From: Uranotaenia lowii
Taxonomy: Eukaryota; Arthropoda; Insecta; Diptera; Culicidae
DNA: 64,000 nucleotides
Assembly (NCBI RefSeq): GCF_029784155.1
Contig: NC_073693.1
Span: forward strand, 315,627,536 to 315,691,535
Reading direction: 5' to 3'
In this document: one piece after another, positions 57,783-64,000 of the stretch
Layout: each line of letters opens with the position of its first letter
Position numbering within the stretch: the first letter of the stretch is position 1
The notes under the pieces: generated by a model
What the model saw: the letters and a program-made list of their open reading frames with translations, nothing else
Told to the model about the DNA's origin: nothing
Databases searched by the model: none
Program-made: the position numbers and the translations under genes

Positions 57783-57828
57783 CCATTACAGTCCCTGGCT
57801 GACTGTTTTCACCCATTACAGTCCCTGG
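57783..57828 (+). repeat. Tandem duplication of a 30-bp unit
   Basis: CCATTACAGTCCCTGG occurs at 57783-57798 and 57813-57828. It lies just upstream of a TTAACCCTC sequence (about 57838) and downstream of TTAACCTTCATTC (about 57762), so it may be a short remnant of a TTAA-type element. Confidence 0.6.
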
Positions 57829-57839
57829 AGTGTCAATTT

Positions 57840-59190
57840 AACCCTCTTAACTAAAACCAATTTATATCTCTTGTTTCCGAATCGATTTAAACATACAGTT
57901 TTGGGAACCTCGTAAAGTATATCAAAAATGTTCTTCAGACAAAATTAAGCTACAACATTTCAGTTTTCCGTTGTTCAAAGTCCAAGAAAAAAAATCCGAA
58001 ACAACAAGCTTCAGAAAATGGACTTTAGATCAGCTACAAAATGCTTGAAAAAAATTTGTTATTGTTCAAGAAAGCTGAAGTTAGAAGATATAAAATGCAC
58101 ATAGGAATAATTTTTTTTTAACTTTCGATGATTTTGAACACAAAAAATGTCAAAAAGTGGTGTAAAAACCGTACTGCATTTTTTTTTGTATTTTTTGAAA
58201 AGTATCGCAGCGCTTATAGAATTACATCACTCGAATTGGTATGAAATTTACATTTGTTGAATATAAACTTATTGCGGAAATTTTGAGTCAATATTCTCAA
58301 AATCCAGTGCAAACATGTATTTTAGTAAAAAAAAATCTAAAAAAAATAGCATATTGATAAAAAGTTCAAAAAACAACTGCAAAAATGTGCCAAACTCCGT
58401 AAACTTTTCAATCCTTTTTTCAAAATTTATCTTAAAAAGTACGCCTTTCACACAAATTTTTACATTTTTTGTGGTCATGATCTTAAAAAATTTCCAAAAA
58501 TTTATCCTAATGTGCAACGTTAAGCTTCTTGGACAATAAGTGATTTTTTTTTTTCAAGCATTCCGTAGGGGATGTACAGTCTTTTTTCCGAAGCATGTAG
58601 TACGGATTTTTTTCTTAGACTTTGAATAACAGAAAACTGTTGTAGGTGAATACTATATTTAAGTTACGTTACGAGGTTCTCAAACTGTATATTTTGTAAA
58701 AATCGGTTGAGAAAAAAGGGAGATAAAGTGGTTTTAAGCGAGGAGTATCAAACTGACACTCAAAGTCTGATCAGGGAGTTTTTTTCTGGACGTCCTGGCT
58801 GCGTCCTTAAAAAAGTAATGTTGCAAAATAAAAAATTTCAAGAATTAATTGAGGGTCCTCGAAGAAATTGTTTTATTTGGATGCACCCTTATAAAGTTAC
58901 AAGCCGCCCAACTTCAGACAGTGTCATTTTGATACTCAATAACAGATTAGGATTTATCACTAATTTTAAAATATTTTATAGGGTGGGCACCTTTGTAGGC
59001 TAATATAAGTTTATAGAGTTGAAATACTTTTGAAATATTTTCCGCTCTCGGCATACAGTGCATGGCCTCCGTTCTTATTAACTAAGATAGAAGAAAACAA
59101 TAATCGAAGGTAATCGATTATAAAAAAAAGAATCATGTGTTTTCAAATTTTCTCCAGTGCTTTGTGAATCCTTCAAGTGTTAAATGAAAA
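57840..59190. other. AT-rich DNA; one unrecognised open frame
   Basis: A 98-codon plus-strand frame at 58707-59003 starts at TTG and has no recognisable motif. The first ATG is internal. Probably chance or a remnant. Otherwise nothing identified. Confidence 0.3.
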
Positions 59191-59683
59191 AAAAATAAAC
59201 GGGTGAATTACCTTATTGCCTTCTGAAGATGGATTGGGAGCAAATTCAAACCGTACTTCTGGTGCAAACCTATGTACTTTCATCGGAAAAACATTGAATC
59301 GATTCTGGCAACAGCTTCAAGCTATATTGGTTAACGCTAACTGTGTTGTATTTTTAAAATACTCGAGGACACGACAATTATCACCAGAAGCCAGCCAGAG
59401 ATCTCGTGGAGTCAATTTGCGAGTGGAATTTTAATTGGTTTCTGCTAAGTTTGCTAGTCTGCTTTTCCAGTTTCGTTATATTGGCTCTAATGACGTAACT
59501 ACCCGTATCCAGAGAAGCGAGTATCTTCTCGCTATAGACACTGGAAAACTGTAACACGTTCAATTGCATCCAATCCAACTCATCAAAAGGATATCCCGGT
59601 GTCTCTTCCTTCGAGAAGTGACGGATACCGGTTGACTTTTCCCCCAAAGCGCATTGGTTTGGGGTTGAGGGCGAACTTGGCAA
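59191..59683 (-). CDS. Possible exons of an unrecognised gene or pseudogene
   Basis: On the minus strand, 59683-59381 is an open frame of 100 codons opened by TTG, so it is better read as an internal exon. It has a coding look (GYPFDELDWMQLNVLQFSSV, then ITKLEKQTSKLS, a possible coiled coil). It ends in TGA, but a possible donor (TTCTG|GTGATA) precedes the stop. Farther on, a short frame (FAPEVRFEFAPNPSSEGNK) ends at AAG|GTAATT near 59215. Upstream, the overlapping frame 59855-59583 has a hydrophobic N-terminus. The frames do not join simply, so exon limits are uncertain. Confidence 0.25.
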
Positions 59684-60239
59684 CCCACAGTAAGTAAATA
59701 GTAATAGAAAGAGAACTCTTGGTAATGAGTTGGATGCTGGTGCTGCCCGGCTGCCATTCAGGAAACGAAAGACCCAGTAGCTGGACCAGGAAATGCAGTT
59801 TCCTACCCAATGATAACATTGAAACAGTCACTGTCTGTAAGTTAAGTGATATCAAGTAATCTTCAGAGGGACACGAACTGTTAGCAAAAAGATAATGTGG
59901 TTAGTTTTTTACAAAAAAGATCCTTTAATATTAAAATTTAAGTTTTGAACCTGGAACAAATTAAATTTTTTTTTTTAAATTTACCATAGAGATACTATTC
60001 AACAAAGAGTACTCAAAAGGTAATGACAATATATCCTAACGTTATTGTTCAATTATTCATAAAAACTGTTGAAAATTTGTTCTCTCAATCGTCTTTGGTA
60101 TTTATTCAGTATTTTCAACGAAATTTTTTTTAAAAAAAGTTAATTTATCCCGAGCTTTTAGTTCATATTTCAAGCTTCATTGCTTCAAGAACAGTGCAGT
60201 AAATTGAAGCTTATTTCCGATCCGGCATCCACCCCTTTT

Positions 60240-61165
60240 TCTAGTCAAACCCGTAACCCATTAAATGCAGTAAAACTCCCCCGTTCGGAATGAATGGATG
60301 GGTCTCTAAGAGAGGCGGCAGCGTTCATTCGTTATCTGTTGTCCCGTGCAGCTCACGAAAGGGACCCATTCAGGCTTCATCTCCATCATGCTTCTATCTA
60401 ACCGAGGAAAGCCGCGGGCCATTGCTGGCACCCCTGCCAGAAGAAATGGTGCAGCAAGGTGTGACGCAAATATTTACTTTCTACGGTAACCGTTTATATA
60501 GATAGGCGATGAGGGGTGGTGGATTGGCTTAAAAGAACCCACTCTCTCTTCGAGTAGGTAAAATGGTTGATTCAAGATAACCTCAGATTTCTTTAGAAAA
60601 TACATTTCAAATATTTTAGTTCAACTTAATTGACTAAGTTCAGAACCTGCATTTGAAAAATCAACTTCAACTAAATTTTAATGTGTGTTTGATGCCCCAA
60701 TCTCCCCTGAATCTGACATCGCGGAACGTTCCGTTTCCTGACAAAATAAAGCTAGCGGAGCCACTCGATCGAATAAAAAAAACACTGACTAGTAGTGACT
60801 GAACTTGCAGCAACTGAAACACAAGCCGCCGCTCCACCAATCATCCGATCCGAGCGAGAGATTCGGTGTCGATGATGATGGCGGAAAAATTGATGGGATG
60901 CTTTTAAAATGTTTGATTTCCACTTACGGTGACAGTTTTGACAATCACCACCCCGCTTCGCTTCTTTGGAACCCAGACAAGTCGTATACTTCGTATATAT
61001 TCGAGAGGACAAAATGTTGGCAACATGAGGGAACCCCGGAAGTTGAGGGGACGTTCTCGTTCAGCCAGAGTGTTTTTTGAACTGACAGAAAATCATATCA
61101 ATCGGGTATTTTTGTATTGCAATAGGAAGTACCTACAGAGTGAGTTAGGTTTTTTTTTGACATGA
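60240..61165. other. GC-richer non-coding segment
   Basis: Includes a TATA-like TTTATATAGATA (60491-60502) and several overlapping short frames on both strands (e.g. 60805-61080 plus, 60752-61012 minus), none recognisable. It resembles the other GC-richer islands at 37.7 and 51.2 kb. Confidence 0.3.
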
Positions 61166-61980
61166 AACTATCACCACATATAAGTCAGGAGTTTTCATCT
61201 AGAAAAAGTCTAGGTAACACATTTGTAACAAAATATTTTTGAAAAAATGAACAAGTTGACTAAAAACCACATAAAAACAAAAACTGAATAAAAATACACA
61301 AAAACCCGACGAAAAAAAATCAAAAGCATCGAAAATAGCTAGTTACATTGAGTTACATTGAATGCATCTAACATTTCTAAAACTAGCAGGGAATTACAGA
61401 AAACTAAAAAATCACACAACTTGTTGGGTAGAAACAAAAAATTATAAAACTTCATATTATAAAAAAATTGAAAATATCAGATCATTACACAAAGTTTTAA
61501 ATTAAATCAAAACAATAAATTTTCTATAAACTAGGAAAAAACAAAATGTAAACTTAAAAAAAAAAAACATAAGAATCCCAAGCAACAAAAAGTCTCGTTA
61601 AAAAGGTCGAACACAGCTTAATCAGCATAATCAATGTGCTGAAGTTCGTTTCAGCCCAAAATTTAAGTTCTTATTGAAACTTTGAAGTTCCATTACAGAT
61701 TTGAACGGCCTTCTATTCAGACCACAAGTAAACGTTTAATCAGCAAAAACAAAAAAGTTATTCTCCTCTCCTCTCTTACTTTGGGGTCACCACCGGCCCA
61801 TGTGGTGCTGTCGGTTTCTCGGCATCCATCTTTATTCCTCCCATCACCTCCCTCAATTGATCTTACTCAATTGCTTTGTTTTTAACTTTGTTCGACACAT
61901 GCCAGCACGCACGCCAGTTCTGCAACACAATTATTTGATTCGCTTACTCAAGCAATCAAACAACCTAATGGAAAAAATTA
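61166..61980. other. A-rich then mixed DNA, no gene
   Basis: 61200-61560 is A-rich with AAAACCACATAAAAAC-like words. 61680-61920 has short frames without motifs. Confidence 0.35.
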
Positions 61981-61984
61981 GTCT

Positions 61985-62045
61985 TGGTACCAGATTTGAA
62001 CCCGATCCTGCGAGATGATAGCCAAACACGCTGCCACGACGCCAC
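61985..62045 (-). mobile_element. tRNA-derived SINE head
   Basis: On the minus strand, A-box-like TGGCAGCGTGT (62026-62036) and B box GGGTTCAAATC (61993-62003), with the same spacing as the other SINE fragments. Confidence 0.6.
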
Positions 62046-62539
62046 GCCTAGATGTTGCTATACCGGCAGCTAAAATTCGAAGTGGTTATTAGCTTCCTAG
62101 AATACCCGCCAGGGCAGCCAGCAGCCAGCAGCAAAGACGCATGTTGATTATGACTAAGAAACATTACGAAACGGCGTATACATCAATCATCCGTTAAAAT
62201 AATATCGGTTTAAAAAAATGGAATTCCATGTTTATAGCTAAAAATTAAACTAATTCTTGAGTTTATCTTGATATTTAATTAATGAATTGCTTCAACTGAC
62301 TTTCAATGTGTGATAAATTCGTGGTAAGTAAATACAGTTGAACGAAATTTTTTAAAGTCAAAATAATTACTCATTTCAAAAACAATCATTTGCGAGTTAG
62401 CTTTAAGTTGTTCTGAGTTGAAGATTCAATATAAATTATACATTTCAACAATTTCCAAGCTCCAAAAAATGATTTAATTATTATATGCCCTTTTGTGATG
62501 TTCGTTCACGTTTCATATTCATGGAATGGCGGACATGTC

Positions 62540-62835
62540 TTAAACAAGGCTATTTGAGGAACATTTTGGAACTTCGAGTCCATAAAAGGCTATTAGAGAC
62601 CCAATTTGTAACTTTTATTCTGAAAAATGCGATTGATATGTCACAAAAAAGGCTATTTGCGGAACTTCTTGGAACTTGAAGTTCACAGAAGGCTTTTTGA
62701 GACCTAATTTGTAACTTTTATGCTGTGTGGATGCGATTTACATGTCACAAAAAAGCTATTTGAGGAACTTTTTGGAACTTCAAGTCCATAGAAGGTTTTT
62801 TGAGGAACTTTTTGTAACTTTCATGCTCACATTCG
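62540..62835. repeat. Diverged tandem repeat, period about 103 bp
   Basis: GGCTATTTG(A/C)GGAAC recurs near 62549, 62651 and (as AGCTATTTGAGGAAC) 62755. TTGGAACTT, GTCCATA and ATTTGTAACTTTTAT blocks follow in each unit. It accounts for the 64-codon frame at 62485. Confidence 0.75.
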
Positions 62836-63040
62836 AGAAAATTCGGTACCACATCGCTTTGGAACCTTTGTTCAGCGAAATTCGAACTTTGGAGGCACGA
62901 TTTTAAGTAGATATGAGACTTTTGGTTGCTTGGGATGGATGTCTTCTACAGGCAAGAGCGTGATATTGCTCGAGAAGGACCTGCACACACTCGGAGTATT
63001 TATGCAACGCAAATATGTGGACATGTGCAAATTTGTGGAT

Positions 63041-64000
63041 CGTAGGAACCGTTCGAACCGAACGAACCGTAGGAACCGTAAGAACCTTATGAACCATAGG
63101 AACCGTACAAACCCTTAGGAACCGTAGGAACCGTTCGAACCGTAGGAACCGTTGGAACCGTTCGAACCGTAGGAAACCCTAGGAACCGTATGAAACGTGG
63201 AACCGTATGAACCGTATGAACCGTTGAAACCGTTCGACCGTAGGAAACCGTTCGAACTGTGGGAACCGTTCGAACCGTATGAACCGTAGGAACCGTAGGA
63301 TCCGTTCGAACCGTATGAACCTAAGAAACCGTTCGAACCGTAGGAAACCGTATGAACCGTTGGAACCGTTTGAACCGTATGAACCGTTCGAACCGTTCAA
63401 ACCGTAAGAACCGTTCGAATCGCAGGAAACCGTATGAACCGTAGAAACCGTTCGAACCGTATAAAAACCGTATGGACCGTTGGAACCGTTCGAACCGTAG
63501 AAACCTCTTGAATCGTAGGAACCGTTCGAACCGTAAGAACCATAGGGACCGTTCGAACCATATCAACCGTTCAAACCGTAGAAACCGTTCGAACCGTAAG
63601 AAACCGTATGAACCGTTGGAACCGTTCGAACCATAGGAACCGTAAGAACCGTTCGAACCGTATGAACCGTAGGAACCGTTCGAACCTTAGGAAACCGTAT
63701 GAACCGTTGGAACCGTTCGAACCGTAGAAACCTTTTGAATCGTAGGAACCGTAAGAACCGTAAGAACCATAGGAACCGTTCGAACCGTAGGAATCGTTCG
63801 AACCGTAGGAACCGTAGGAACCGTTCGATCCGTTGAAAACTGTATGAACCGTTGGAACCGTTCGAACCGTATGAACCGTTCGAACCGTATGAACCGTAGG
63901 AACCGTAGGATCCGTTCGAACCGTATGAACCTAAGAAACCGTTCGAACCGTAGGAAACCGTATGAACCGTTGGAACCGTTTGAACCGTATGAACCGTTCG
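63041..64000. repeat. GAACCGTNN minisatellite with ~610-bp higher-order period
   Basis: Tandem 9-10 bp units of GAACCGT followed by TC, AG, AT, TG or AA, with GAAACCGT variants. A block of about 120 bp at 63271-63390 recurs almost exactly at 63881-64000 (shift 610). The 9-bp unit keeps frames open, producing ERF/LRF, GSNGSYG and EPY repeat frames that are not genes. The array continues past the right edge. Confidence 0.93.

Noticed and set aside
63179..63566. RF-rich and GSNGSYG-type repeat proteins at the right end
   Set aside because: They are translations of a 9-bp minisatellite; all frames of such a repeat are open, with no promoter or start context.

Overview
The window looks like a gene-poor, AT-rich stretch of an insect nuclear genome. 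A dipteran, probably a mosquito, is the best guess: there are many MITE-type elements, tRNA-derived SINE pieces and repeat tails of a kind I associate with mosquitoes, plus short (~60 nt) intron-like segments. The species assignment is inference. I found no ordinary conserved host gene; the only large intact reading frames belong to mobile elements.

Layout. 1-1918 is a satellite of alternating 61-bp and 62-bp monomers with a higher-order structure. 2629-9399 (minus) is one uninterrupted 2256-codon Helentron-type (Helitron) transposase with HUH/Y2 Rep, PIF1-like helicase, EEP endonuclease and OTU protease domains. 9.8-14.3 kb holds MITE-like elements of two families. 15.2-15.9 kb contains a possible small spliced transcription unit. 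16.15-18.14 kb is a tandem array whose ~800-bp higher-order unit has captured a MITE. 18.4-19.3 kb contains a coding-like island, a UUCG hairpin followed by a T run, and a pair of CRE sites.

23285-33957 is a Ty3/gypsy LTR retrotransposon on the minus strand. It has apparently identical 1.44-kb terminal repeats, a tRNA-Lys-type primer site, gag interrupted by one in-frame TGA, and an intact pol in the -1 frame relative to gag. Its right-hand boundary is abnormal: no target duplication and no polypurine tract are visible. 34-42 kb is a graveyard of foldback and hAT-like elements and SINE fragments, including a 942-bp near-complete inverted repeat with a perfect 16-bp central hairpin and a 500-bp hAT-type MITE with an 8-bp target duplication. 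44.7-46.8 kb contains a degenerate tandem repeat and a 975-bp TIR element. 51.2-52.3, 37.7-38.9 and 60.2-61.2 kb are GC-richer, apparently low-repeat, non-coding segments that could hold host regulatory DNA. 53-54.4 kb has a TA-flanked MITE and a TTAA-flanked piggyBac-like MITE. The window ends inside a 9-10 bp GAACCGTNN minisatellite (63041 to the edge) with ~610-bp higher-order periodicity.

The Helentron protein and the pol polyprotein are self-contained replication machines. The MITEs and SINEs are non-autonomous and would depend on transposases or reverse transcriptases encoded elsewhere. All boundaries and identities were read by eye from the sequence; no alignment or database search was run.
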